Positions 7,675 through 15,946 are shown, numbered from the stretch's first letter. The stretch: DNA of 59,916 nucleotides from Paludibacteraceae bacterium (GCA_016292775.1 JAEDFN010000006.1:1-59916), one strand, 5' to 3'. The notes: generated by a model from the sequence alone, not told the origin. Program-made: numbers and translations.

Positions 7675-8118
7675 ATGATGCCTACTATTTCTAAAAACAA
7701 TCAAAATTTATTTCCAAGCTTTTTCAACGAGCTTAACAACCTCTTCAATGACCAATGGTTAAGTACAAGTATGCAACACTCTATTCCTGCAATAAACGTA
7801 TCGGAAGATGCAAAAGAGTATAAAATAGAAATTGCAGCACCAAGTACTACAAAAGAAGATTTTAACCTTTCTGTTAACAATGGCATCTTATCCATAAAGA
7901 TGGAAAAGAAGTGTGACAACAAAGAGGAGCATAAAGATAAAAAATATATCCGTAAAGAGTTCAATTATTGCAAATTTGAACAATCATTTACTCTTCCGGA
8001 AAACATCGATGAAAACAGTATCGATGCAGAGATGACAAATGGTGTGTTATGTATCAATTTACCAAAGCGCAATATTGAACCGGAAAAACCAGAAACCAAA
8101 GTCATAGAAATCAAATAA
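7675..8118 (+). CDS. Small heat-shock protein, Hsp20/alpha-crystallin family
   Basis: A 147-residue cytosolic holdase chaperone. The alpha-crystallin domain spans about residues 38-135: PAINVSEDAKEYKIEIAAPS opens it, KEFNYCKFEQSFTLPENID lies in the middle, and the signature NGVLCINLPK is near the end. A short disordered N-terminus (Asn/Phe-rich) and a C-terminal tail with VIEIK, the likely I-x-I anchor, complete the fold. Two adjacent ATG codons (7675, 7678) compete; an AGGAG at 7661-7665 is 9 bases before the first, and such a Shine-Dalgarno sequence is rare here. The gene is monocistronic, between a sigma-54-like promoter and a terminator. Confidence 0.92.
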   Translation: MMPTISKNNQNLFPSFFNELNNLFNDQWLSTSMQHSIPAINVSEDAKEYKIEIAAPSTTKEDFNLSVNNGILSIKMEKKCDNKEEHKDKKYIRKEFNYCKFEQSFTLPENIDENSIDAEMTNGVLCINLPKRNIEPEKPETKVIEIK

Positions 8119-8140
8119 AGTTTTTTAATAAGAGATTGTG

Positions 8141-8175
8141 GGTGTATCAAAAAATATTTTGGTACACCTTTTTTA
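8141..8175 (+). terminator. Terminator after hsp20, shared with the convergent small gene
   Basis: A 12-bp stem with one wobble (8141-8152 with 8157-8168), a 4-base loop and a T-run from 8169. The 3' end of the minus-strand RyR-like gene lies at its edge. Confidence 0.75.
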
Positions 8176-8376
8176 TTTCATCGCAGAAATAATTAATTTA
8201 TCCTTATGCTTCTCCTCATCACTTAACAATTCAAAAGGAGTTATATCCGGATGAATATAGGCTTTTTTTAAAGCCTTAAATTTTGTTTTATCTCTACGTG
8301 CCTCCTCCGATTCCTTTAAAGTAAGAGTTTGATAACCAAGAATTAAACAAGACACGCACCAACGACGATGTTCCAT
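8173..8376 (-). CDS. Small protein resembling the C-terminal half of a RyR domain
   Basis: A 67-residue ORF with no signal peptide. Its second half (HPDITPFELLSDEEKHKDKL, about residues 42-61) resembles the end of RyR domains, which run HP-x-L-x-P-y-e-e-L-x-e-e-x-K-x-x-D. The N-terminal third (MEHRRWCVSCLILGYQ) is not recognised and carries a CxxC. RyR domains occur in phage and nucleotide-linked conflict proteins, but the role here is unknown. It is either a short divergent family member or a remnant of a longer gene. It stands alone, convergent with hsp20 and divergent from the nitroreductase. Confidence 0.45.
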   Translation of the reverse strand: MEHRRWCVSCLILGYQTLTLKESEEARRDKTKFKALKKAYIHPDITPFELLSDEEKHKDKLIISAMK

Positions 8377-8453
8377 TTCAAAGAATAATCATTTTATTTT
8401 GCATAGTAATTCATTATAATTTACTAACTTTACGCAATAAAAAATCTATAATT

Positions 8454-9146
8454 ATGATAACTGAATTAGAAGCTATTAACCAAAGGCGCTCAATAAGAAA
8501 ATACAAAAATATTCCTATTGACAATCAACTCATTGAATCATTAAATAACAAAGTAAAAGAGGTAAACCAAGAAGGTGATTTACATATACAGCTTATTACC
8601 AACGAGCCAAAAGCATTTAAAGGAAAAATGGCTTATGGTACATTTTCAGGTGTTACGAACTATTTTGCTATGATAGGCAAACAATCGGAGACTTTAGATG
8701 AACGAATAGGCTATTATGGAGAGAAATTGGTTGTATTCGCTGAGCAGTTGGGTCTTAATAGTTGTTGGGTAGGAGTGACATACAACAATATAAAAGAAGC
8801 ATATATCAAAGAAAAAGGAGAAAAATTATGCTGTTTAATAGCTCTTGGATATGGAGATGAATCGGGGCGACAATTAAAAAGAAAAAGTATTGAAGAAGTA
8901 AGTAACATATCTACCGAGACACCGGAATGGTTTCAACAAGGTGTAAAAGCAGCATTATTAGCGCCTACTGCGGTGAATCAACAAAAATTTTTCTTCAAAT
9001 ATATCAAACCGACTTCTGACGACAGCATATGTAAAATAGAAGCAAAAAGAGGTTTTTCTTTAGTAGGATACACAAAAATAGACTTAGGAATATGCAAATA
9101 TCACTTTGAAATCGGTGCACAACAAAATAATTTCGAATGGGTATAA
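8454..9146 (+). CDS. Nitroreductase-family protein (TM1586-type)
   Basis: A 230-residue FMN-dependent oxidoreductase of the nitroreductase fold. It begins with the family's RRSIRKYKN motif (FMN phosphate contact, residues 12-20), has LGLNSCWVGV in the middle (typical GL-x-x-C/T-W) and CLIALGYGDESG (the IALG-x-G segment). A second half with LLAPTAVNQQKF is the repeated nitroreductase-like core of the TM1586 subtype, in which two half-domains are fused in one chain. The substrate is unknown. It is followed by the DUF2461 gene after 16 bases. Confidence 0.8.
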   Translation: MITELEAINQRRSIRKYKNIPIDNQLIESLNNKVKEVNQEGDLHIQLITNEPKAFKGKMAYGTFSGVTNYFAMIGKQSETLDERIGYYGEKLVVFAEQLGLNSCWVGVTYNNIKEAYIKEKGEKLCCLIALGYGDESGRQLKRKSIEEVSNISTETPEWFQQGVKAALLAPTAVNQQKFFFKYIKPTSDDSICKIEAKRGFSLVGYTKIDLGICKYHFEIGAQQNNFEWV

Positions 9147-9162
9147 TAAATTCACATGTACG

Positions 9163-9852
9163 ATGAAAGAGATAATTAATTTTTTACAAGAAGTAGATAG
9201 AAACAATAATAGAGAATGGTTTGCTGAAAATAAAGAATGGTATAAAAAAGTACAAGCCAAATGGAATAAATTCGCATTGGAATTAATCCAAGAAGTAGGA
9301 AAATTTGATGATAAAATAAAGCCATTGACATTAAACGATTGTACATATAGATTTTATAGAGATACTCGTTTCAGCAAAGATAAAACTCCATATAAAACTC
9401 ATTTTGGAGTATTCATGTCACCAGGAGGAAAAAAATCGATGCATGCCGGATATTATTTTCATATAAGTACCGGTAATACAAATACATACCCTGATGCACA
9501 TATGCTTGCTAGCGGCAATTATTGTTACGATTCAAATGCTGTAAAGATAATTCGAGAAGATATCAGTGATGGATGGAATGAATTTGAAACAGATATATTA
9601 CAAAAAGTAGATTCACGATTTGTATTGGATATGGAAGGAGCATTAAAAAAAGTACCAAAAGAATATGATAATAATGCACCATATTCCAAATGGATACGAC
9701 TGAAAAGTTACTGTTTAAATGCCATTATAGACGAATCATTTATTACAGCACCACATCTTGCTACTCGAGTTGCCGATATTTTTGAAACTACAAAACCATT
9801 TTGTGACTTTATAAATCGAGCTGTAGATTATGCAAACGAAGAGATGATATAA
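9163..9852 (+). CDS. DUF2461 (TIGR02453) family protein
   Basis: A 229-residue protein of the DUF2461 family, of unknown biochemical function and widespread in Bacteroidota. The hallmark opening FLQEVDRNNNREWFAENKEWY, the RFYRDTRFSKDKTPYKTHFG core and GYYFHIS are all visible. The ATG at 9163 is chosen because the family starts just before the 'FL-x-x-L-x-x-N-N-x-x-x-W-F' motif; the frame is open upstream to 9106, but that would overlap the nitroreductase gene. No signal peptide or membrane segment. Confidence 0.88.
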   Translation: MKEIINFLQEVDRNNNREWFAENKEWYKKVQAKWNKFALELIQEVGKFDDKIKPLTLNDCTYRFYRDTRFSKDKTPYKTHFGVFMSPGGKKSMHAGYYFHISTGNTNTYPDAHMLASGNYCYDSNAVKIIREDISDGWNEFETDILQKVDSRFVLDMEGALKKVPKEYDNNAPYSKWIRLKSYCLNAIIDESFITAPHLATRVADIFETTKPFCDFINRAVDYANEEMI

Positions 9853-9871
9853 TTCAATAATTTATTAAAAA

Positions 9872-10462
9872 ATGAACCTATACATTATACGACATGGAGA
9901 AACTGAAGAGAACAAACAGATGATACTCCAAGGTCATTTACCCGGTACACTCACTGAAAATGGGAAACAACAGATAAAAAACACATCCGAAAGATTATTA
10001 ACAACCGGAATAAAATTCGATTGTATAATTTCCAGTGACTTACAAAGAGCAATTGATTCCGCTCAAATTATATCATCATCCCTTTCAATACCGATATTCA
10101 CTATGGCTATTTTACGAGAAAGAAATTGGGGTCCTTACACCGGAATGTTAATTTCTGAAGCGGCAAAACGATTTAAAATAAATGGCATATGGCAATTTCC
10201 GAATAAACATCACTTTATGCAAGAAGTAGAAGACGACTATCAGAAAAATAACAAGTACGGAAAATTTGCCGAGACAGAAGAAGAGATTTTCGAAAGAGCA
10301 AAAAAAGCCTTGATAGAGATAAAGAATATGTATAAATATGATAATATAATCATTGTAACTCATGGTCAATTTGCAAGGAATATGATAGCGGCAAAATTTG
10401 ATTGTAATTATCACGAAGTATCCCCCATAATCAACGGAGAAATAAGAAAAATAACAATATAA
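9872..10462 (+). CDS. Histidine phosphatase (phosphoglycerate mutase-like) family protein
   Basis: A 196-residue member of the histidine phosphatase superfamily. The RHGET motif (residues 7-11) supplies the catalytic His8, IISSDLQRAIDSA gives the second Arg, RERNWG the acid/base Glu, and VTHGQFARN the second His (about 164). Such proteins include broad phosphatases, alpha-ribazole phosphatase (CobC) and fructose-2,6-bisphosphatase-like enzymes. No cobalamin genes are nearby, so a general phosphatase is the safest reading. It sits in a closely spaced run and is followed after 4 bases by the editing-protein gene. Confidence 0.88.
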   Translation: MNLYIIRHGETEENKQMILQGHLPGTLTENGKQQIKNTSERLLTTGIKFDCIISSDLQRAIDSAQIISSSLSIPIFTMAILRERNWGPYTGMLISEAAKRFKINGIWQFPNKHHFMQEVEDDYQKNNKYGKFAETEEEIFERAKKALIEIKNMYKYDNIIIVTHGQFARNMIAAKFDCNYHEVSPIINGEIRKITI

Positions 10463-10466
10463 AATT

Positions 10467-10988
10467 ATGACACGAGAAGAAATTGTACTAAACTACCTGA
10501 AAGAAAATCAAATACCCTTTGAAAATTACAATCATCCGGAAGGCAAAACGATAGAAGAGGCAAAACGATGGTGGAAAGATGACGGAAGTATACATTGCAA
10601 AAATTTATTTTTTCGGAATCATAAAGGAAACAAGCACTATTTAGTATGTTTTCATTGTGATTATGACCTTGACATTCATGATTTGGAACACAGATTAAAA
10701 GAATCTTTAGTATCACAAGGGCTACCATCTTGTGGAAAATTATCTTTTGCTTCTCCTGAACGAATGATGAAATATTTAGGATTGGAACCTGGCAGTGTAT
10801 CTCCATTCGGGTTAATAAACGATACCGAACATCACGTGCATCTATTTTTAGATGCCAACCTAAAGAACGCGGAAAAATTATCATTTCACCCCAATGATTG
10901 TAGAGGCACTGTAGTAATTTCAAAAGAAAATTTCGAAAAATATCTGGAAATCGTTGGTAATACTTACGAATATATTACACTATATTAA
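10467..10988 (+). CDS. YbaK/ProX-type aminoacyl-tRNA editing protein (PrdX/ProXp-ala-like)
   Basis: A 173-residue free-standing editing domain that resembles the INS-like proteins PrdX and ProXp-ala, which hydrolyse mischarged Ala-tRNA(Pro). Evidence is the start motif IPFENYNHPEGKTIEEA, the KNLFFRNHKGNKHYLV strand with the conserved Lys-Asn-Leu-Phe segment, LGLEPGSVSPFGLIND (the G-x-x-P glycine loop of the family), and a C-terminal HPNDCRGTVVIS motif. Length is normal for this subgroup. The exact tRNA substrate is inferred. Confidence 0.87.
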   Translation: MTREEIVLNYLKENQIPFENYNHPEGKTIEEAKRWWKDDGSIHCKNLFFRNHKGNKHYLVCFHCDYDLDIHDLEHRLKESLVSQGLPSCGKLSFASPERMMKYLGLEPGSVSPFGLINDTEHHVHLFLDANLKNAEKLSFHPNDCRGTVVISKENFEKYLEIVGNTYEYITLY

Positions 10989-11006
10989 TCTATACATAAT
11001 ATTACT

Positions 11007-11666
11007 ATGGAGGTATCGATAGAAACCACTAATGATGGTAGTAATACGCTATATGTAAAAGAGATTAACGAGCATTACCATTCCATTAAAGGTGCGTTAA
11101 CAGAATCACAACATATTTTTATCAATTGCGGATTAAAAGAGATACAAAACGATAAAATTGATATTTTTGAAGTTGGATTCGGTACCGGGTTAAATGCCAT
11201 ACTGACATTACTTAATGGTAAATCAAAGCATATATCATATACAACTATTGAGAAATTTCCGTTGCCACTTGAAATAATTTCGAGAATTAATTATTCTTCA
11301 ATCTTCAATGAAGAAGAATATTCATTATATAGACAACTTCATGAAGTGCAATGGGATGAATATATAGAAATAAACAGAGACTTTAAACTGAGAAAGATTA
11401 ATTCCGACCTAACAACGCACTCTTTTTCAGATAATTACGATTTAGTATATTTTGATGCATTTTCTCCGGAGAAGCAACCGGAAATGTGGAAAGAAGAGAT
11501 TTTTAATAAAATATTCAATTGTCTACGCCCGGGAGGTGTGCTTGTTACATATTGTGCAAAAGGAGAAATAAGAAGAAGGATGCAAAAAGTAGGATTCACG
11601 GTAGAGCGATTAGCGGGACCACCAAATGGTAAGAGAGAAATTTTACGTGCAAGAAAACCATATTAG
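11007..11666 (+). CDS. mnmD: tRNA 5-methylaminomethyl-2-thiouridine methyltransferase MnmD
   Basis: A 219-residue stand-alone version of the N-terminal half of MnmC. It transfers the methyl group in the last step of mnm5s2U synthesis at the wobble base of tRNAs. The typical opening TLYVKEINEHYHSIKGALTES, the SAM-binding EVGFGTGLNA (about 56-65), VYFDAFSPEKQPEMW (catalytic region) and GGVLVTYCAKGEIRRRMQKVGF are present. It lacks the FAD-dependent MnmC2 domain, which is normal for this phylum. A strong terminator follows. Confidence 0.9.
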   Translation: MEVSIETTNDGSNTLYVKEINEHYHSIKGALTESQHIFINCGLKEIQNDKIDIFEVGFGTGLNAILTLLNGKSKHISYTTIEKFPLPLEIISRINYSSIFNEEEYSLYRQLHEVQWDEYIEINRDFKLRKINSDLTTHSFSDNYDLVYFDAFSPEKQPEMWKEEIFNKIFNCLRPGGVLVTYCAKGEIRRRMQKVGFTVERLAGPPNGKREILRARKPY

Positions 11667-11668
11667 AT

Positions 11669-11700
11669 AAAAAAAAGCGGTGAAAAACACCGCTTTTTTT
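11669..11700 (+). terminator. Bidirectional terminator between mnmD and the rubredoxin gene
   Basis: Stem AAGCGGTG with CACCGCTT, a 5-base A loop, A-run to the left and T-run to the right. It serves both convergent genes. Confidence 0.85.
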
Positions 11701-11708
11701 GAGGTTAA

Positions 11709-11882
11709 TTACTTTTTAAACAAATTTTTTAGACGATTAAAAAATCCTTTTTTAGAATTCTCTGTTTTTGGGCCATCCAACTTAACAAATTTTGAAGCCG
11801 GAGCCTTGCATACCGGGCAGATATCAGGAGGATTTTCACCTTGATAGATATACCCGCATACAGTACATTTCCATGCAGCCAT
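11709..11882 (-). CDS. Rubredoxin-like iron protein (short)
   Basis: A 57-residue protein, not starting with a signal peptide. WKCTVCGYIYQGENPPDICPVC (split motif, first pair Cys6/Cys9, second Cys22/Cys25) is a rubredoxin-type Fe(Cys)4 site with the short spacing seen in rubrerythrin tails, not the longer spacing of classic rubredoxin. A Lys-rich amphipathic C-terminus (FFNRLKNLFKK) may contact membrane or partner. It starts 11 bases after rubrerythrin ends on the same strand, so it probably passes electrons to rubrerythrin for peroxide reduction. Confidence 0.85.
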   Translation of the reverse strand: MAAWKCTVCGYIYQGENPPDICPVCKAPASKFVKLDGPKTENSKKGFFNRLKNLFKK

Positions 11883-11893
11883 AAAAAATACAA

Positions 11894-12433
11894 TTAGAAA
11901 TTATCAATACTAATTTCGAAATAAGCTTGAGGATGTAGGCAAGTAGGACAAACTTCAGGAGCTTTTTCACCTACTACGATATGACCGCAATTACGGCACT
12001 CCCAAACCTTAACTTCACTTTTTGCAAACACCTCTTGCATTTCGATATTCTTTAACAAAGCACGATAGCGCTCTTCATGGCGTTTTTCAATAGCAGCAAC
12101 TAGGCGGAAGCGAAAAGCCAACTCATGAAAACCCTCTTCTTCTGCTGTTTTAGCAAAACCGGCGTACATATCTGTCCACTCATAATTTTCGCCTGCAGCA
12201 GCAGACGCCAAATTTTGGGCTGTATCGCCTATTCCATTCAATTCTTTAAACCAAAGTTTTGCATGCTCTTTTTCATTATCTGCTGTTTTTTGAAAAATCT
12301 CAGCTATTTGCTCAAACCCCTCTTTCTTTGCCTTTGAAGCAAAATAGGTGTATTTATTACGAGCTTCAGATTCACCGGCAAAAGCCGTCATTAAATTTTT
12401 TTCTGTTTGAGTTCCAGAATACTTATTTGCCAT
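11894..12433 (-). CDS. rbr: Rubrerythrin
   Basis: A 179-residue di-iron peroxidase that reduces hydrogen peroxide in anaerobes. It has the ferritin-like four-helix domain with the di-iron Glu/His ligands (FAGESEARNKY, EKEHAKLW, EEEGFHELA, EKRHEERYR) and a C-terminal rubredoxin domain (CRNCGHIVVG, CPTC). The ATG at 12433 is preferred to the longer frame beginning at 12496, because the family starts with MANKYSGTQTEKNL and the promoter (12470-12501) lies inside the longer version. It is co-transcribed with the rubredoxin gene. Confidence 0.95.
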   Translation of the reverse strand: MANKYSGTQTEKNLMTAFAGESEARNKYTYFASKAKKEGFEQIAEIFQKTADNEKEHAKLWFKELNGIGDTAQNLASAAAGENYEWTDMYAGFAKTAEEEGFHELAFRFRLVAAIEKRHEERYRALLKNIEMQEVFAKSEVKVWECRNCGHIVVGEKAPEVCPTCLHPQAYFEISIDNF

Positions 12434-12469
12434 AATAATTCTATTTTTAATTAGTTTTTGTTTTCGTGG

Positions 12470-12501
12470 CAAAGATAGAAAACTATTTTTAAACAAACAA
12501 A
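12470..12501 (-). promoter_or_regulatory. Predicted promoter of rubrerythrin-rubredoxin
   Basis: On the minus strand, TATCTTTG (12470-12477) is a match to TAnnTTTG, with TTTG (12498-12501) 20 bases upstream. It places the transcript start near 12463 and rules out the longer rubrerythrin start. Confidence 0.7.
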
Positions 12502-12591
12502 ATAATTATAGAATTTAACTTTAATTTATTCAAAAATCGATTATTTAAAATTTACTATAGAATTTAGTTAAAAATTAACATAAATAAAGAG

Positions 12592-12620
12592 TTTCTATTA
12601 AAATTAATTGATTAACTTTG
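12592..12620 (+). promoter_or_regulatory. Predicted promoter of the thioredoxin gene
   Basis: TAACTTTG (12613-12620) with a weak TTTC (12592-12595) 17 bases upstream. The thioredoxin ATG lies 37 bases further on. Confidence 0.55.
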
Positions 12621-12657
12621 CAACAGAAAAAGTGAATGACTTTTTAATATTCAGAGT

Positions 12658-12987
12658 ATGGAAAATATAGTAGATTACACAAAAAATATCCGTAATTGGA
12701 AATTCACTGGAGAAGAACCTATAATTATGGATTTTTATGCAACGTGGTGTGGACCATGCAAAGCCATGGCACCAATTTTAGAAGAGATAGCAAAAGAATA
12801 CAAAGGTAAACTTAAAGTAATAAAAATTGATATTGACAAAAATATTGAGTTTGCCAACATATGTTATGTAAAATCCGTTCCTACCCTATTTTTCATTTCA
12901 AGAAATGGAAATTTTCAACGCATCATAGGAGCGCAACCAAAAAATGTAATAATAAACATAATAGAGAGCAACTTACTTAATGAATGA
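12658..12987 (+). CDS. trxA: Thioredoxin
   Basis: A 109-residue cytosolic thioredoxin with the active-site WCGPC (residues 30-34), the cis-Pro segment SVPTLFF and the DIDKN loop. No signal peptide is present, so it acts as a general disulfide reductase. Its last 8 bases overlap the ZIP transporter start, implying translational coupling. It sits beside rubrerythrin and the Bcp peroxiredoxin, which can use thioredoxin as reductant. Confidence 0.93.
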   Translation: MENIVDYTKNIRNWKFTGEEPIIMDFYATWCGPCKAMAPILEEIAKEYKGKLKVIKIDIDKNIEFANICYVKSVPTLFFISRNGNFQRIIGAQPKNVIINIIESNLLNE

Positions 12988-13735
12988 AATTTGGATAAGT
13001 GCGATAGGACTTTGTTGCACGTCAATAATAGGTTCTATAATCGGGTTTTTATTTAAGAAACTACCACACAAATGGAACGATACAATTTTAGGCTATTGTG
13101 CCGGCTTAATGTTAGCCGCATCCACATTAGGTCTCATTGTACCGGCATTTGAGCATAGTTCTTCAAATACTTACATAATAGTAGTAATAAGCGTGATTGT
13201 TGGTGCTTTATTTTTAAATTTACTTGATTATATAACGCCACACATGCATTATATTACAGGGTTAGACAAAGAGGAGCATAAAAACAATCGTTCGTTAAAT
13301 AACGTTCTACTCTTTGTTATGGCAATAGCGATACACAAACTTCCGGAAGGCATAGCAGCAGGAGTAAGTATTAACAACACTATTGATGACGAATCTTCTC
13401 TACTTGTATCATTAAGTATAGCATTACAAAACATTCCGGAAGGAATAGTAATAATAGCCCCGTTAATACTTGCAGGGGTATCAAATCTTCGCACATTACT
13501 AATAGCCATATCAATAGGAATTCTTGAAATAATCGGGGTATTTATCGGATATGGATTAGGAAATATATCAGAATATTTACTACCATTCATGTTAGCCATA
13601 GCAGGAGGAGCGATGCTTTACGTTACTTCAGATGAAATGATACCGGAAACTCACTCTCACGGCTATCAGAAACAAGCGACATATGCATTACTTTTAGGCT
13701 TTATGACATTCATAATAATGGAAAAATTATATTAA
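12980..13735 (+). CDS. ZIP-family divalent metal transporter
   Basis: A 251-residue inner-membrane protein with about eight hydrophobic segments. The two metal-site helices carry AIHKLPEGIAAGVSI (about 118-131) and ALQNIPEGIVIIAPL, the conserved His-x-x-x-Glu and Asn-x-x-x-Glu of ZIP importers such as ZupT. A His-containing loop (HMHYITGLDKEEH, 88-100) lies between helices 3 and 4. It probably imports zinc or iron into the cytosol. The start overlaps the end of trxA, and bcp follows after 13 bases, so the three form one operon. Confidence 0.88.
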   Translation: MNEIWISAIGLCCTSIIGSIIGFLFKKLPHKWNDTILGYCAGLMLAASTLGLIVPAFEHSSSNTYIIVVISVIVGALFLNLLDYITPHMHYITGLDKEEHKNNRSLNNVLLFVMAIAIHKLPEGIAAGVSINNTIDDESSLLVSLSIALQNIPEGIVIIAPLILAGVSNLRTLLIAISIGILEIIGVFIGYGLGNISEYLLPFMLAIAGGAMLYVTSDEMIPETHSHGYQKQATYALLLGFMTFIIMEKLY

Positions 13736-13748
13736 ATATAGCAGAAAA

Positions 13749-14213
13749 ATGAATATTGGAGACAAAATTCCCGAAATATTAGGTATTGACCAAAACGGGA
13801 AAGAGATTAAAAGAGATGATTTTAAGGGTAAAAAAATAATATTATATAGTTACCCTAAAGCAAACACACCGGGATGTACAGCCGAAGCTTGTTCCCTACA
13901 ATCACACAAAGAGGAATTACAGCAAGCCGGATATGAGATAATTGGAGTTAGTAAAGACAAACCGGAATTACAAAAGAAATTTGCAGACAATTATGGATTG
14001 AATTTTCCACTAATTGCCGATACCGACACAACACTTTTACAACAATTAGGCTGTTGGGGAGAAAAAGTAGCATGCGGAAGAAAGACAATAGGAATATTAC
14101 GCACAACATACTTGGTAAATGAAGAAGGAATAATAGAAAAAATTTTCACACCCAAAGAAATAAAAACCAAGATACATGCCGAACAGATATTGGAATATAT
14201 AGGAAATAAATAA
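13749..14213 (+). CDS. bcp: Thioredoxin-dependent peroxiredoxin (Bcp/PrxQ type)
   Basis: A 154-residue peroxiredoxin that reduces hydroperoxides. The motif NTPGCTAEACSL carries the peroxidatic Cys43 and, five residues later, the resolving Cys48, typical of atypical 2-Cys Bcp proteins. GVSKDKPELQKKFADNYGLNFPLIAD is canonical. It is the last gene of the trxA-ZIP-bcp unit, so reductant and enzyme are produced together. Confidence 0.93.
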   Translation: MNIGDKIPEILGIDQNGKEIKRDDFKGKKIILYSYPKANTPGCTAEACSLQSHKEELQQAGYEIIGVSKDKPELQKKFADNYGLNFPLIADTDTTLLQQLGCWGEKVACGRKTIGILRTTYLVNEEGIIEKIFTPKEIKTKIHAEQILEYIGNK

Positions 14214-14218
14214 TATAA

Positions 14219-14258
14219 AAAAATCCGCTATAGAATATACTATAACGGATTTTTTTTG
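14219..14258. terminator. Bidirectional terminator between bcp and recA
   Basis: AATCCG and TATAG pair with CTATA and CGGATT around a 6-base loop, with one mismatch. A-run on the left and T-run on the right serve both convergent genes. Confidence 0.75.
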
Positions 14259-14274
14259 TAATAAAAGGAATTAA

Positions 14275-15288
14275 TTATAATTTATAAAACTCCATAATTT
14301 TAGCTTCAATTTCGGCAGATAATTCCGCATTATCTTCGAGAGTTTTTTTAGCGGCATCTCTACCTTGACCTAATTTCACATCACCATAGCTAAACCATGC
14401 TCCGGATTTTTTAACTACGCCTGCCTCAACACCAAGATCAATTAACTCTCCTGAACGAGAAATACCTTCACCATACATAATATCGAATTCAGCCTTGCGG
14501 AAAGGAGGGGCCACCTTATTTTTTACAACTTTTACTCTGGTTTGAGAACCGAGAGAATTTTCTCCATCTTTGATTACGCTGGTTTTACGAATGTCAAGAC
14601 GCACTGAAGAATAGAATTTCAAAGCATTACCACCGGTAGTAGTTTCCGGATTTCCAAACATAACCCCAATTTTTTCACGAAGTTGATTAATAAAAATACA
14701 AGTAGTATTTGTTTTATTAATACTTGCAGTAAGTTTACGAAGAGCTTGACTCATCAAACGAGCTTGTAAACCCACCTTATTATCGCCCATATCACCATCG
14801 AGCTCTGCTTTAGGAGTAAGTGCGGCAACAGAGTCGACAACAATAATATCAATTGCAGAAGAACGTATTAATTGATCGGCAATTTCCAAAGCTTGTTCTC
14901 CACTATCAGGCTGAGAAATGAGCAAATTATTTACATCTACACCCAATTTTTCGGCATAAAAACGGTCGAAAGCATGTTCTGCATCAATAATTGCAGCAAT
15001 ACCACCGGCTTTTTGAGCTTCAGCAATAGCATGAATAGCCAAAGTAGTTTTACCACTTGACTCCGGACCATAAATTTCGATAATTCTACCACGTGGATAA
15101 CCACCCACACCAAGAGCAATATTAAGACCTATAGATCCGGTAGGGATAACATTCACATCTTCACATTGATTATCACCTAATTTCATGATTGTACCCTTAC
15201 CATGGTCTTTTTCAATTTTCTCCATTGCCAACTGTAAAGCACGAAGTTTTTCGGCAGAAGGCATTTTTTTATCTTCTTGTTCGCTCAT
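14275..15288 (-). CDS. recA: Recombinase RecA
   Basis: A 337-residue recombinase that forms filaments on single-stranded DNA, drives strand exchange and triggers LexA cleavage. Walker A is GPESSGKTT (74-82), Walker B includes IIVVDSVAAL, and the L1/L2 DNA-binding region contains INQLREKIGVMFGNPETTTGG. Length is normal (about 340-350). It is monocistronic, convergent with bcp. The predicted promoter lies 40 bases upstream; no clear LexA operator is recognised by eye. Confidence 0.97.
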   Translation of the reverse strand: MSEQEDKKMPSAEKLRALQLAMEKIEKDHGKGTIMKLGDNQCEDVNVIPTGSIGLNIALGVGGYPRGRIIEIYGPESSGKTTLAIHAIAEAQKAGGIAAIIDAEHAFDRFYAEKLGVDVNNLLISQPDSGEQALEIADQLIRSSAIDIIVVDSVAALTPKAELDGDMGDNKVGLQARLMSQALRKLTASINKTNTTCIFINQLREKIGVMFGNPETTTGGNALKFYSSVRLDIRKTSVIKDGENSLGSQTRVKVVKNKVAPPFRKAEFDIMYGEGISRSGELIDLGVEAGVVKKSGAWFSYGDVKLGQGRDAAKKTLEDNAELSAEIEAKIMEFYKL

Positions 15289-15327
15289 TGTAATATAATT
15301 TATAGTTATTTATTATTCATTTCACTG

Positions 15328-15335
15328 CAAAGTTA
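15328..15335 (-). promoter_or_regulatory. Predicted -7 element of recA
   Basis: The minus strand reads TAACTTTG, a full match to TAnnTTTG, 40 bases before the recA start. The rest of the 328-base gap 15289-15616 is A/T-rich; apart from the divergent promoter at 15562-15593 nothing else is recognised in it. Confidence 0.6.
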
Positions 15336-15561
15336 ATTAATTAATTTTATACACACGCAGAAAAATTCAATTTCTTTGTATTTTACCATTTATACAAAAT
15401 AACATATTATAAATCAATTCATTAATAACACTATCATACATTTACACCAAATATACTACGAAAATAAATTTCGTATATATTTCCACATTCAACAAGTTAT
15501 TAAACAATTTTACAATATACAAACATAAAAAAATTCTTACATATCTAATAAAATCAATGAT

Positions 15562-15593
15562 ATTGCATAGTAACATCATTTTATGTAACTTTG
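15562..15593 (+). promoter_or_regulatory. Predicted promoter of the lipoprotein-queA-DUF3316-S41-GSCFA run
   Basis: TAACTTTG (15586-15593) with ATTG (15562-15565) 20 bases upstream. The first gene starts 24 bases downstream of the -7 element. Confidence 0.65.
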
Positions 15594-15616
15594 CAAAAAT
15601 ATAACTCACAAACGAT

Positions 15617-15946
15617 ATGAAGAAATATTATTTACTGATAATAACACTATTATCTACTATTTTTATTAGTTGCGCAACAAAAGATAGCGACAAAAAAGAA
15701 GAAAATTCTATAAAAAACGAAGTAACCGGCATCTATTCTAACGACACTACCGCAATAGATTTTAAAACAAATGGCACATGTGACATAATCACTGTCGACT
15801 CGATTTTACCCGGCGAATACGTATGGGATGTAGACACGACAACGATACTTGTAACAGACCGGAATCAAAATATAACAATATTTAGGGCTATTAATAAAGA
15901 TACATTAATTTCCCATAAAAACAGTATTTTTTATAAGAAAAAATAA
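15617..15946 (+). CDS. Small hypothetical lipoprotein
   Basis: A 109-residue protein with a clear lipoprotein signal: Lys-rich start, hydrophobic core and lipobox FISC (Cys19), followed by a charged linker. The remainder (about residues 38-105) contains GIYSNDTTAIDFKTNGTC and PGEYVWDVDTTTILVTD, which look like an eight-stranded small beta-barrel of the NlpE/lipocalin kind, but similarity is too weak to name. It is likely anchored in an envelope membrane. The downstream queA-type gene starts after 10 bases. Confidence 0.7.
   Translation: MKKYYLLIITLLSTIFISCATKDSDKKEENSIKNEVTGIYSNDTTAIDFKTNGTCDIITVDSILPGEYVWDVDTTTILVTDRNQNITIFRAINKDTLISHKNSIFYKKK

Noticed and set aside
12434..12496. Longer N-terminus of rubrerythrin
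   Set aside because: It overlaps the promoter and is not conserved; the MANKYSGTQ start fits the family.
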